DNA from: JBCAXA01 sp038749025
GTDB lineage: Bacteria; Pseudomonadota; Gammaproteobacteria; Steroidobacterales; Woeseiaceae
DNA: 64,000 bases
Direction: 5' to 3'
Assembly (NCBI GenBank): GCA_038749025.1
Contig: JBCDIL010000009.1
Span: forward strand, 1 to 64,000
A program made the position numbers and the translations under genes. Positions 23,885 to 32,846 of this stretch are shown in pieces; the first letter of the stretch is position 1, and each line of letters begins with the position of its first letter. The notes beneath the pieces were generated by a model. That model did not search any database, was not told where the DNA came from, and saw only the letters and a program-made list of their open reading frames with translations.

Positions 23885-25304
23885 TACCCTGCGGTACGTT
23901 GTCGACGCCGCGTTGTTCGAGATACGCCTCGATCGACTCGAGGTCTTGCACGCGCAATGTGCCTGCCGCTTGCTTCAAACGCAGTACGTTGAGCAAATAG
24001 TCGTAGCGTGCGCGTTCCAACGTCGTGAACGCATTAAACACATTACGTTGCGCATCGAGAACGTCGACCGTCGTGCGGGTTCCGACCTCGAGCCCCGCTT
24101 CGGTGGCCTCGAGCGCCGTCTGGCTGGATGCTAGCGATTGGGTCAGCGCATTGACGCGGGCGATGTCGGTCTCAATGCCGAGATAGGCATCGCGCGCTTG
24201 GCGTTCGGTCTCGCGGGCGACGCGCTGCAGTTGCTCTCTAGCAGCGTGGTGAAGCTGAATGGCTTCGCGTACGCGCGAAGAGGTCGCTCCTCCGGAGTAG
24301 ATCGGGATACTGAATTGAATACCGACCGCTTCCGTACGCTGTGAAAAGTCGGCCGGATCAGGGTTGCCGCCATTCAACGCCTGGGTCGCGGCGTCGTCGA
24401 TGTCACTGACGCGGGCGAACAAGGACAGTGTGGGGTAATGACCGCTGCGCCGAGAATTGATTTCTGCCCGCGCGATTTCAGCGTTTAGCCGGCTTGCCTG
24501 TAGGTTCAGATTTTGCTCGATCGCTGTGGCGACCCAATCGTTTGCGCTGGCCGGCTCAGGGAGCACCAACGGCAAGCCGCGCTGTGGCGCTTCGAGATCA
24601 CCGGTATACGTACCGGTGATCTCGCGAAGGAATTCTTTTGCCGTGGCGAGGTTGCGCTTCGCACTGATTTCATCGGCTGTCGCTTGATCGAATGCGGCCT
24701 GTGACTCTTGGACGTCGGTTATCGCTATCAAGCCAACGTCGAAGCGTTGCTTCGCTTGATCGAGCTGGCGCGCAATGGCGCGTTTACTGGCCGTGGCTGC
24801 CGATACCGAGTCTTGTGCAGCGAGCACGTTGAAATAGCGGTCGGCAACTCGGACGATCAAGTCCTGCTGGGCGGCCTCATAATTCGCGTACGACTGTGCA
24901 ACCCGTTTGCTCGCGCGTTTCAACTCGACAAACTGGTCCCAGCGGAACAACGTCTGGGTGAGTTCAACTTGCCACGATGTCGCTTCGGAATCGCGTTCAC
25001 GTTGTGTGTTCTGGGTTAAGAAGATCTCTTGGCCAGTCGCCGGGTCCTCGAAGCGCTGTACGAAGACGTTGTTACCGTCGCTGGTTGAGTCCTCGTAACT
25101 GCCAGTCGCGGTTATCTGCGGCAGCAACGCACCGCGCGCTTGCGGTGCAGCTTCCTCCGCGGCGTTGCGGTTGAACTCGGCTTCGCGAACCTGAGGGTCG
25201 CTTTGCAACGCTTGCTGGTAGACCTCGAGCAGGCTCTCCGCACTTGCCAGTGCGGGCGCACACAAAATAGAGACAGCAATCGTGGCTTGAGTAGCTTGTT
25301 TCAT
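23853..25304 (-). CDS. tolC: TolC-family outer-membrane efflux channel
   Basis: 483 residues with a signal peptide (MKQATQATIAVSILCAPALASA). The paired TolC repeats are evident: LLEVYQQALQSDPQVREAE opens the first, and the second carries QNLNLQASRLNAEIARAEINSRRSGHYPTLSL. VGTRTTVDVLDAQRNVFNAFTTLERARYDYLLNVLRLKQAAGTL is the classic C-terminal motif. It forms the trimeric outer-membrane tunnel for RND/MFS/ABC efflux and type I secretion; no such pump is adjacent. A perfect palindrome lies 17 bases before its start. It overlaps the end of waaA by 32 bases. Confidence 0.95.
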   Translation of the reverse strand: MKQATQATIAVSILCAPALASAESLLEVYQQALQSDPQVREAEFNRNAAEEAAPQARGALLPQITATGSYEDSTSDGNNVFVQRFEDPATGQEIFLTQNTQRERDSEATSWQVELTQTLFRWDQFVELKRASKRVAQSYANYEAAQQDLIVRVADRYFNVLAAQDSVSAATASKRAIARQLDQAKQRFDVGLIAITDVQESQAAFDQATADEISAKRNLATAKEFLREITGTYTGDLEAPQRGLPLVLPEPASANDWVATAIEQNLNLQASRLNAEIARAEINSRRSGHYPTLSLFARVSDIDDAATQALNGGNPDPADFSQRTEAVGIQFSIPIYSGGATSSRVREAIQLHHAAREQLQRVARETERQARDAYLGIETDIARVNALTQSLASSQTALEATEAGLEVGTRTTVDVLDAQRNVFNAFTTLERARYDYLLNVLRLKQAAGTLRVQDLESIEAYLEQRGVDNVPQGIRSPEERSDG

Positions 25305-25320
25305 TAACGTAATTCGCTCG

Positions 25321-25339
25321 CACCTGGGTGACCCAGGTG
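25321..25339. promoter_or_regulatory. Perfect palindrome in the tolC leader
   Basis: CACCTGGGTGACCCAGGTG: perfect 8-base arms around a 3-base centre, 17 bases upstream of the tolC ATG. On the minus strand a possible -10 (TATAGT, about 25348-25353) precedes it by some ten bases, so it could be a repressor operator just after the transcription start, or a stem-loop in the mRNA leader. In the plus direction it is followed by TTTT, but no plus-strand gene feeds into it. Confidence 0.55.
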
Positions 25340-25363
25340 TTTTAGTAAACTATAACACCCCAA

Positions 25364-25382
25364 CACCCGTCAAGTGCGGGTG
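25364..25382. other. Stem-loop between the rhodanese gene and tolC
   Basis: CACCCG at 25364-25369 and CGGGTG at 25377-25382 form a 6-bp stem with a 7-base loop just after the rhodanese stop. On the minus strand it is followed by TTGGGGTGTT, so a weak terminator or attenuator before tolC is possible. Confidence 0.35.
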
Positions 25383-25388
25383 ATCGGC

Positions 25389-25712
25389 TTAATAGCGGGG
25401 AATGTCCGGATCAACGTCAGTAGACCAACGATCGATACCGCCGACAACGCTGTACGTCCCGTCGATGCCACGGTTCGTCAGAAAATCGCAAACTTGTTGG
25501 CTCCGAATCCCACCATGACACAAAAACGCGACCTTACCGCGAGCAGGAATCTCGTCGATCCGGCTCGGGATATCCGCCATTCGAATGTTCTTTGTGTGGC
25601 GGATTCGCGCGGCGACTCGTTCTTCCGGCTCGCGTACATCGATAATGGTCCAGTTCTCTCCTTCGCGGATACGTTTCGCTAGCTCATCCGGGTATATTTC
25701 GTGCCAGGCCAT
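25389..25712 (-). CDS. Single-domain rhodanese-like protein
   Basis: 107 residues, one rhodanese domain. IIDVREPEERVAARI at about 23-37 and the active-site loop CHGGIRS with Cys65 are both intact. VVGGIDRWSTDVDP near the C-terminus is typical of the GlpE-like single-domain class. It probably transfers sulfane sulfur. There is no signal peptide, so it is cytoplasmic. It sits between pcm (65 bases upstream) and tolC (84 bases downstream), an arrangement I recall from other gammaproteobacteria, though the functional tie is unclear. Confidence 0.9.
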   Translation of the reverse strand: MAWHEIYPDELAKRIREGENWTIIDVREPEERVAARIRHTKNIRMADIPSRIDEIPARGKVAFLCHGGIRSQQVCDFLTNRGIDGTYSVVGGIDRWSTDVDPDIPRY

Positions 25713-25777
25713 TAGGCGTTTCTCGCTCTTGTTGTTGTACTTCGATACCTGCGACGCGAAAAAGTTTGCGTCGTCGG

Positions 25778-26431
25778 CTAAAACTCGAACCGGCGCGCAG
25801 CGGCGAACCCTTCCAGCGGCTCGAGTTCAGTCTCAAACATCACTTCGGTTCTAATATCGCCGTCTGCCGTTGTTGTTACCCGCTGGGCTTGTTGAACGAC
25901 CCCCTTTCCGACCACAGCAAACAAGCGGCCGCCGGGGTTTAGTGCGGCCAACAGATTACCGCTGAGTGTTGCGACCGACCCGGTCAAGGCGATAGCGTCG
26001 TATTTGCCAGCGGCTGTGTCCCGGTTAAAGGTCTCGGCTCGCCACTCAACGTTGGCAGCCAAGCCGAGCTTGTGCAGCCGCTCTTCCGCTTCTGCCGCGA
26101 GATCGCTGTGGCGTTCGAACGCGACGACGCGGGCGGCTAGCTTCGCTAAACAGGCAGCGAGGTAGCCCGAACCGGCTCCAATGCACAGCACGGCGTCATC
26201 GCGGTCTAACGCCAGGCATTGCAAAATACGGCCTTCCGTTTTCGGGGTCAGCATCGTCTCGCCGTGAGAGAGCGGCACGCCAAAATCCGCATACGCGAGG
26301 TCCGCGTAGCGAGCTGGCACGAATTCGTCTCGTGGCACGGCGCGCACCGCGGCCAGGACACGCTCATCGAGCACGTCCCAGGTACGCAATTGCTGGCTAA
26401 TCATCTGTTCTTGCGCGCTGCTCGATTGCAT
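25778..26431 (-). CDS. pcm: Protein-L-isoaspartate O-methyltransferase
   Basis: 217 residues from the ATG at 26431 (MQSSSAQEQMISQQLRTWDVLDERVL); a GTG at 26476 would add 15 unconserved residues. VPRDEFVPARYADLAYAD is the family N-terminal motif, followed by the SAM-binding loop VLCIGAGSGYLAACLAKLA with the expected small-residue pattern, then LNPGGRLFAVVG. It repairs isoaspartyl residues in damaged proteins or belongs to the short Pcm subgroup. The usual TGSGYQ string is replaced by GAGSGY, and the catalytic part should be checked by alignment. Confidence 0.9.
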   Translation of the reverse strand: MQSSSAQEQMISQQLRTWDVLDERVLAAVRAVPRDEFVPARYADLAYADFGVPLSHGETMLTPKTEGRILQCLALDRDDAVLCIGAGSGYLAACLAKLAARVVAFERHSDLAAEAEERLHKLGLAANVEWRAETFNRDTAAGKYDAIALTGSVATLSGNLLAALNPGGRLFAVVGKGVVQQAQRVTTTADGDIRTEVMFETELEPLEGFAAARRFEF

Positions 26432-26758
26432 GGGCTTTCTGCGGGTCTTCGGCAGTCTTCGCCGGCCGGGCGCCACAGATTACGGGCTTTGTTCGGGTCA
26501 AACAAGCGAATACCCGCGGCGGTTATTGTTAATTCTACGCCGCGCGAATCGGCCCCTGAGCTATGCTACTCGGCAGGGTCCAGCTGGCTGACAGTGATAA
26601 AAAACGGCCAGACGGCGCCGAATGCGACGTGCAGGGTTCTTCTGGCTAGGGACGCGGCCAGGCCCAGCCCGCCGGCGAAACGTTCCGACGCTGCGGCGCG
26701 GCTGGAATACTTGTCAAAATACGGTCGACTGCGTGGGTGCAGTCGGTAACGGTTACGA
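26432..26758. other. Intergenic region between pcm and the GGDEF/EAL gene
   Basis: About 327 bases between two divergent genes. No gene is supported. A minus-strand open frame at 26566-26775 gives a basic, unfamiliar 69-residue peptide and overlaps the start of the next gene. A 6-bp stem GACTGC/GCAGTC sits at 26728-26745 just before the GGDEF/EAL start. Promoters for both genes must lie here, but I cannot assign them. Confidence 0.5.
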
Positions 26759-29050
26759 ATGTCCCAGACGATCATTGTCGCTGTGGTCGCAGCGCTCGGC
26801 GGCCTTATCGTCGGATTCCTGCTCGGTCATCAACGGGTGCGACGCTCGCTGAGAGAGCGCCTGGACCAGCTCAATAACGATATCTTGGGCGTCGCCGAGC
26901 AAGCAACATTCGGCCAGCGACTCGATGCCGGCACCGTGCCGGAGGCGCCGGCACTCGTCAAAACCGTCAACCAGCTCCTCGACACGGTCACAGACCACAG
27001 CGCCGCGATCGGCGAGCGCGAACAACTGTTCCGTCGGTTCGCTATGGCGAACCCCGAAGTCGTGCTGATTCATGATCAACGCATCTATCTCGCCAATGAG
27101 GCCGCCGCGGGTCTTATCGGGCTTGGCCCCGAGAAATTGGTGGGTCGGCCGGTCACCGATCTTGTTAAACCGGCATACCGCGCGATTTTCCGCAAAACGA
27201 CGCAGTCCGTGCTCGACGACGAGGCGGACGATTCACCGCGCGAGCTGCAGTTGATCGACGGTGCCGAGCAGGGCAAATGGGTCGAGGCGCGGTCACAGTT
27301 GATTCAGTGGGAGGGCAAAGCCGTCGTCCTCAGCGTCGCTCGCGACATCTCGTACCGACGTAATTTGGAGGCATCGCTCGGGCGAGGCCGCCAATTCGCC
27401 CAATTCACGCTCGAATCGATCGCCGAAGGCGTCGTCACGACCGACACCAGCGGTCGAATCGACTACATGAACCGGGCGGCCGAGTCGCTGACCGGTTACC
27501 CGCGTGGCGACGTTAGCGGACGGTTGTTCGGCGACGTTTTGCGTCTCGTCGACGAATCGGATCGCCGCTCGCTGGAAGACCCAGTCGAGCGTTGCCTCGC
27601 GACCCGCCAGCGGGTCAGCATGGGTCGGCGCGCGGTGTTGCTCGGTCGTTCCGCTGCCGATGAGCACTCGGTTGAGCTAACGGCTTCACCGATTCGCCAC
27701 GACACTGGCAACATGGGCGGTGTCGTTATTTTGATTCACGATGTGAGCGAGTTGCGTGGCCTGACCCGGCAAATGTCCTACCAGGCGAGCCATGACGCCC
27801 TGACCGGGCTGATCAATCGTCGTGAGTTTGAGCGACGGCTCAAAGAAGCGCTGTCCACGGCCCGTTCCAAGCAACAAGGCCATGTCCTCGCCTACATCGA
27901 TCTCGATCGTTTCAAGGCGGTTAACGACAGTTGCGGGCACCAAGCTGGCGATCGGCTGCTGCAAGAGATCGCCGGCATTCTCAAAGACAACGTCCGCGAT
28001 TCAGACTTTTGCGCGCGAATCGGTGGCGATGAATTTGCGCTGTTGCTCGTCGGTTGTCCGCTCGACAAGGCCCGACAAATCGCGACGACTGTCGTCAGCG
28101 CCGTCGCCGACTACCGGTTCGTCTGGCAGAACCGCTTGTTCACGATCGGCGCGAGCGTCGGGCTGGTTGAGATCGGCGCGGATGGCGGCACGGCCGAGGA
28201 GATCATGGCGGCTGCCGATTCGGCCTGTTACATCGCTAAGCAACGCGGCCGCGGCCGGGTTGAGGTGTATACGGCCCGAGAAGAATCAATCGCCCGCGAA
28301 CGCGGTGAGATCGTCTGGCTGAAGGCCATCCAAACAGCGCTGGCGAACGACGGCTTCGAGTTATACACCCAGAGTATTTTGTCACTGAGCGGCGCCGACC
28401 ACGGTCCGGCGATCGAGGTACTGTTACGCCTACCGGATGCTGATGGCAGCGCGTCCGGACCGCGTGATTTCATGGTCTCAGCCGAACGCTATCAGTTGAT
28501 GCCAGAAATCGATCGGTGGGTCGTTCGCAGTGCGTTGACCGCCGTGGCGACGCACCAAATAAAGATTCCCGAGAACCGTAGCCTCAGCATCAATTTGTCG
28601 GGGCAAACACTCGGCGACGCGTCGTTCCTTGAATTCGTTGTCGATTGCCTCGATATGAGTGGAGTGGCGCCGAACCGGATTTGCTTCGAGGTGACGGAGA
28701 CGGCGCTGATCGCCAACTTAACGACAGCCCAACGGTTTATCGAGGTCTTGCACGGTATGGGCGCCGAGTTCGCGCTCGACGATTTCGGCTCTGGTCTCGG
28801 GGCGTTTTCGAAACTGAAACACCTCCCGGTCGACTACCTAAAAATCGACGGCAGCTTCACACGAGGACTCGCCGTCGACGCCGTCAATCAAGAGATGGTC
28901 ACGGCGATGGTCAAACTTGCCGAAACGCTGCGGTTTCGCACAGTCGCAGAGGAGGTAGAGGACCAATCCGACTTCGATGCTGTGCGTGCCATGGGCGTTG
29001 ACTTTGTGCAAGGCTACGTCATCGAAAAGCCGCTACCGCTGGCGCCGTAA
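26759..29050 (+). CDS. Membrane-anchored PAS-GGDEF-EAL c-di-GMP enzyme
   Basis: 763 residues. A hydrophobic helix at 5-24 (IVAVVAALGGLIVGFLLGH) and a coiled segment precede two PAS-like domains (about 85-200 and 210-335). The GGDEF domain has GGDEF at about 422-426 with an intact inhibitory site RDSD five residues before it. The EAL domain reads EVLLR at about 552-556 (so ExLxR is kept), INLSG, FEVTETA and DDFGSGLGAFSKLKHLPVDYLKIDGSF. Both synthesis and breakdown of c-di-GMP are possible from the motifs. The net direction presumably depends on PAS signals. It stands alone, followed by a strong terminator. Confidence 0.93.
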   Translation: MSQTIIVAVVAALGGLIVGFLLGHQRVRRSLRERLDQLNNDILGVAEQATFGQRLDAGTVPEAPALVKTVNQLLDTVTDHSAAIGEREQLFRRFAMANPEVVLIHDQRIYLANEAAAGLIGLGPEKLVGRPVTDLVKPAYRAIFRKTTQSVLDDEADDSPRELQLIDGAEQGKWVEARSQLIQWEGKAVVLSVARDISYRRNLEASLGRGRQFAQFTLESIAEGVVTTDTSGRIDYMNRAAESLTGYPRGDVSGRLFGDVLRLVDESDRRSLEDPVERCLATRQRVSMGRRAVLLGRSAADEHSVELTASPIRHDTGNMGGVVILIHDVSELRGLTRQMSYQASHDALTGLINRREFERRLKEALSTARSKQQGHVLAYIDLDRFKAVNDSCGHQAGDRLLQEIAGILKDNVRDSDFCARIGGDEFALLLVGCPLDKARQIATTVVSAVADYRFVWQNRLFTIGASVGLVEIGADGGTAEEIMAAADSACYIAKQRGRGRVEVYTAREESIARERGEIVWLKAIQTALANDGFELYTQSILSLSGADHGPAIEVLLRLPDADGSASGPRDFMVSAERYQLMPEIDRWVVRSALTAVATHQIKIPENRSLSINLSGQTLGDASFLEFVVDCLDMSGVAPNRICFEVTETALIANLTTAQRFIEVLHGMGAEFALDDFGSGLGAFSKLKHLPVDYLKIDGSFTRGLAVDAVNQEMVTAMVKLAETLRFRTVAEEVEDQSDFDAVRAMGVDFVQGYVIEKPLPLAP

Positions 29051-29067
29051 CGGCTAAGTACTGAGCT

Positions 29068-29103
29068 AAAAAAAAGCCCTGACGCGCGCGTCAGGGCTTT
29101 TTT
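29068..29103. terminator. Bidirectional Rho-independent terminator
   Basis: GCCCTGACGCG at 29076-29086 is followed immediately by its reverse complement CGCGTCAGGGC at 29087-29097. The pair is flanked by eight A residues on the left and six T residues on the right. It separates the convergent GGDEF/EAL gene and hppA and should work in both directions. Confidence 0.93.
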
Positions 29104-29127
29104 GTATCGATAGCAACGACCGTTGCT

Positions 29128-31269
29128 TTAGCCGACCAGGATACCGCCGTACTGGACAAAGAACGGTACGAACACCAGCGACAGAATCGCCGACAGTTTG
29201 ATCAAGATGTTCAGCGATGGGCCAGACGTGTCTTTCAGCGGGTCACCGACCGTATCGCCAACAACGGCGGCCTTGTGATTGTCAGTGCCTTTGCCACCGA
29301 GATTACCGGCTTCGATGTATTTCTTGGCGTTGTCCCACGCGCCGCCTGAGTTGGACGCCGAGATCGCCAGCACGCCACCGGCGACCAGCGAACCCGCCAA
29401 CAGGCCAGCCGTTGCTTGGATACCGAATAAGAAGCCGGTGACCAGCGGTGCGCCCATGATCAAAATGCCGGGCGCTACCATTTCACGGACGGCTGCCTGC
29501 GTCGAGATCGCGACACACTGTTCGTAGTCCGGGTCGCCTTTGCCTTCCATGATGCCGGGGATTTCGCGGAATTGACGTCGCACTTCCTCGATCATCTTGA
29601 ACGCGGCTGAGCCGACTGACTTCATAGTCATCGCAGTAAATAGCGCCGGCAGCACCGCACCGATAAACAGGCCGCTAAAGACCATCGGGTCCAGTAGGTT
29701 AATCGTGCCTAGCAAATCGTAGTCCGGCCCATTCTGCTCTTTCAGTAACAGGTCAGCGCGGGTTAGGAATGCAGCGAACAAGGCTAGCGAGGTTAGGATG
29801 GCAGCGCCGATCGCAAACCCTTTACCGATCGCCGCCGTCGTGTTGCCGGCCGAGTCGAGTACGTCGGTACGTTCCCGAACATGCTCCGGCATACCGGCCA
29901 TTTCAGCGATACCGCCGGCGTTATCAGCAACCGGACCGTAGGCATCGATCGTCAACGCGATAACGAGCGTACCGAGCATGCCAAGCGATGCGATGGCAAC
30001 GCCGTACATACCGGCCAGGATCCACGGGATGTAGATGGCCAGACCAATGGCGATGTACGGACCGACCGCACTCTTGTAGCCGAGCGCCAGGCCGAAAATG
30101 ATATTCGTTGCTGTACCGGTTTGGCACGACTCGGCGACTTCGCGGACCGGGCCGTAGGCGTCGGAGGTGTAATACTCGGTGAGAAGCCCAACGATCAGAC
30201 CCGCGATTAGGCCGGTCAGGAAGCACAGATAGACACCCAACGCCGTGTACTCAGCACCGGCAATCGCAAAGTTCTCCGGCAACAGCTGCATCGTGACGAA
30301 GTACATTGCGACCGCCATCAGTGCACTGGAGATAATCAGCATACGCTTTAGCGCCGGACCGACTTGTTCTTCGGTATTGACCCGAATGACTAGCAATGTC
30401 AGCAAGCTGATCGGAATACCGATAGCCGAGATAACGATCGGGTAGAGCAGGGCGTCGACGTTGCCGGCAAACGCGATGGCGCTAATGACCATCGCGGCGC
30501 AGGTGCTCTCGGCGCAAGAGCCGAACAAATCCGCGCCCATACCAGCCACGTCACCGACGTTGTCGCCCACGTTGTCGGCGATAACCGCGGGGTTGCGCGG
30601 ATCGTCTTCCGGTATACCCGCCTCGACTTTGCCGACCAAGTCAGCGCCAACGTCAGCCGCCTTTGTGAAGATACCGCCGCCGACACGCGCGAACAGCGCG
30701 ATCGACGAGCCGCCGAGACCGAAGCCGGCGATGACTTCCATCAGAATATGGGCGGGCAGATCGGCCGGCATGATGTATTTAAGGCCAAGATAGATCAGCA
30801 ACATACCCAGCGATGCGAGGCTAACCAGCGCGAAGCCCATCACCGAGCCTGAGTGCAGTGCGAGGTTAAATGCGCTCGACAAGGACTGATTGGCCGCGAC
30901 CGTCGTACGGGCGTTCCCCGCCGTCGCGATTTTCATGCCGATGTAACCACTGGCAATCGAGATAACCGCACCGAAAATAAACGCAATAGCGGTGTACAAC
31001 CCTTCGTTAACATCGGGCGTGTGGTGATCGTCGATAAGCAAGGCGATGACAATGCCGAACAAGACCATAAAGATGGCCATGAACTTGTATTCCTGTTTCA
31101 GGAAGGCCATCGCTCCGGCGGCAATCGCCGCGTGGATTTTGCGTAGGCGGCCACGGGTGTCTTCGTCATCGACGCCCATATCGACCGCGACGCGGCTGAC
31201 CGAGGCTGAGTAGTAAAAGGCCACCGCGAGTCCGAACACGGACAGGGCCAGAATGATCGCAATTGACAT
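29128..31269 (-). CDS. hppA: Membrane-bound ion-pumping pyrophosphatase, K+-dependent type
   Basis: 713 residues with about 16 hydrophobic helices. The PPi-binding signature is present (FTKAADVGADLVGKVEAGIPEDDPRNPAVIADNVGDNVGD, about residues 200-240). Near residue 475 the sequence is GNTTAAIGKG. An Ala at this position is the published mark of the K+-dependent subfamily, whereas K+-independent H+-pumps carry Lys (GNTTKA). It hydrolyses PPi and pumps H+ or Na+ across the inner membrane; which ion is not settled by what I can see. It follows the PPi-dependent phosphofructokinase gene by 187 bases on the same strand, so the two probably work together. Confidence 0.95.
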   Translation of the reverse strand: MSIAIILALSVFGLAVAFYYSASVSRVAVDMGVDDEDTRGRLRKIHAAIAAGAMAFLKQEYKFMAIFMVLFGIVIALLIDDHHTPDVNEGLYTAIAFIFGAVISIASGYIGMKIATAGNARTTVAANQSLSSAFNLALHSGSVMGFALVSLASLGMLLIYLGLKYIMPADLPAHILMEVIAGFGLGGSSIALFARVGGGIFTKAADVGADLVGKVEAGIPEDDPRNPAVIADNVGDNVGDVAGMGADLFGSCAESTCAAMVISAIAFAGNVDALLYPIVISAIGIPISLLTLLVIRVNTEEQVGPALKRMLIISSALMAVAMYFVTMQLLPENFAIAGAEYTALGVYLCFLTGLIAGLIVGLLTEYYTSDAYGPVREVAESCQTGTATNIIFGLALGYKSAVGPYIAIGLAIYIPWILAGMYGVAIASLGMLGTLVIALTIDAYGPVADNAGGIAEMAGMPEHVRERTDVLDSAGNTTAAIGKGFAIGAAILTSLALFAAFLTRADLLLKEQNGPDYDLLGTINLLDPMVFSGLFIGAVLPALFTAMTMKSVGSAAFKMIEEVRRQFREIPGIMEGKGDPDYEQCVAISTQAAVREMVAPGILIMGAPLVTGFLFGIQATAGLLAGSLVAGGVLAISASNSGGAWDNAKKYIEAGNLGGKGTDNHKAAVVGDTVGDPLKDTSGPSLNILIKLSAILSLVFVPFFVQYGGILVG

Positions 31270-31456
31270 ACTGCGGGTTACTCCGTTTTCAAAAGCATCA
31301 GTGTTGGGAGCGAACGCGGCGATGCGTCACCCGCTGTTGTCGCGAGTAACCGGCTGTTGCTAATAATGACCGCCAGGGCGGTTGTTCTTATTTTGGCCCG
31401 CTAGGCTAGCGCCCGGCGCCCCCACAAGGCGGCGCATACTACCACATGTGGCTGGC

Positions 31457-32719
31457 TTAAAGGGTCCAGTCGTGGCCGGTTCGAGGTGCTACCAGGACAT
31501 TCTTGAGGCGTGGATAGACCGGCAAGCCATCACGGTACGGCGCTGCGGCTTCGCCGCGGATTAGCGGTTCGAGGTATCGCCGCCCGGCCGCTGTGATCCC
31601 ATAGCCGTCGCGGCTTATGTAGCGCCGCGGAACGGGCTTCTCGCGGTTCGCGATTCGCGCTAGCGGTGCTTTGTCGATCGTCCAGCGATAGGGCTTGTCG
31701 GACAGACGCCGAATGATCGGCATGACCGCGTTTTCGCCCGCCAGCGCCATACTGACGGCCGCTTGACCGACGGCATATGCTTGTTTCAGGTCGACTGCCG
31801 ATGCGACGTGGCGCGCGGCTCGCTGCAGGTAATCAGCAATCGCATAGTGGTATTTGAGCCCTAGCTCGCGCTTGACGATCCCCGCGACCACCGGGGCGGC
31901 CCCGCCTAACTGCACGTGCCCAAACGCGTCGCGGCTCCCGGCGTCGGCCAAAAAGCGCCCGTCTGCGTAGCGGGCCCCCTCCGAGACCACGACGACGCAA
32001 TAACCGTTGCGTCGTACTGCCTCATCGACCTTGGCGACAAACGACTGTTCGTCGAACGGAATCTCGGGGAAGAGGATGATGTGGGGTGGCTCGTTGGGAC
32101 CGTTGCCCGCTAAGCCGCCGGCGGCGGCAATCCATCCGGCGTGACGCCCCATGACCTCCAGAATAAAGACCTTGGTCGATGTTTCGGCCATTGACGCGAC
32201 GTCGCAAGCCGCCTCGCGCGTTGAGACGGCCACGTATTTCGCTACGGACCCAAACCCCGGGCAACAGTCGGTCAGCGGTAAGTCGTTGTCGACCGTTTTC
32301 GGTACACCGATCGCAGTAATTGGGAAGCCGAGGCGCTTACCGATTTGCGACACCTTGTGCGCGGTGTCCATCGAGTCGTTGCCGCCGTTATAGAAGAAGT
32401 AACGAATGTCATGGGCTCGGAACACCTCGATTAAGCGTTCGTACTCCGCCTTATTCTCATCGAGACCCCGCAGCTTGTACCGTGCTGAGCCGAACGCGCC
32501 ACCGGGCATATGCTGCAGCGCAGCAATCGTCCGCGCGCTCTCGCGGCTCGTATCGATCAGCTCCTCACGCAAGGCACCGATTATGCCGTTACGGCCGGCG
32601 AGCACTTTGCCAATGCGGCCCTTGTTGGCGCGTGCGGTTTCGATAACGCCGGCGGCCGACGCATTGATCACGGCGGTCACACCGCCAGATTGGGCATAGA
32701 ACGCATTGGGTTGGGGCAT
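31457..32719 (-). CDS. pfp: Pyrophosphate-dependent 6-phosphofructokinase
   Basis: 420 residues from the ATG at 32719, with GGGAGA about eight bases upstream. FYAQSGGVTAVINASAAG opens the protein. At about 113 the sequence is GGNDS, where ATP enzymes have GGDGS: an Asp replaces the Gly that makes room for ATP. At about 141 PKTVDND has the Lys typical of PPi enzymes. MGRHAGWIAA binds fructose 6-phosphate. These residues mark a reversible PPi-dependent enzyme (family knowledge). The preceding Asp of GGDDS is Asn here, a trait I recall for one clade. It lies upstream of hppA and divergent from adk. Confidence 0.93.
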   Translation of the reverse strand: MPQPNAFYAQSGGVTAVINASAAGVIETARANKGRIGKVLAGRNGIIGALREELIDTSRESARTIAALQHMPGGAFGSARYKLRGLDENKAEYERLIEVFRAHDIRYFFYNGGNDSMDTAHKVSQIGKRLGFPITAIGVPKTVDNDLPLTDCCPGFGSVAKYVAVSTREAACDVASMAETSTKVFILEVMGRHAGWIAAAGGLAGNGPNEPPHIILFPEIPFDEQSFVAKVDEAVRRNGYCVVVVSEGARYADGRFLADAGSRDAFGHVQLGGAAPVVAGIVKRELGLKYHYAIADYLQRAARHVASAVDLKQAYAVGQAAVSMALAGENAVMPIIRRLSDKPYRWTIDKAPLARIANREKPVPRRYISRDGYGITAAGRRYLEPLIRGEAAAPYRDGLPVYPRLKNVLVAPRTGHDWTL

Positions 32720-32846
32720 GATTTTTCTCCCTGTCGCACTTTGGCCAGAGAATATCGCAACTGAACCGCCGAAAGCCGGTTGACGTGTTCGTAGTGGCCG
32801 CGTACTTTCCCCGGTCCTTACGCGCAAGCGCGGTAGAGATCAATTC

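Noticed and set aside
26566..26775. 69-codon minus-strand frame upstream of the GGDEF/EAL gene
   Set aside because: Arg-rich unfamiliar product, overlaps the start of a solid gene, and has no visible ribosome site.
31369..31382. ACCGCC/GGCGGT hairpin between pfp and hppA as a terminator
   Set aside because: The loop would be only two bases, and on the minus strand, where both genes lie, no T-run follows.
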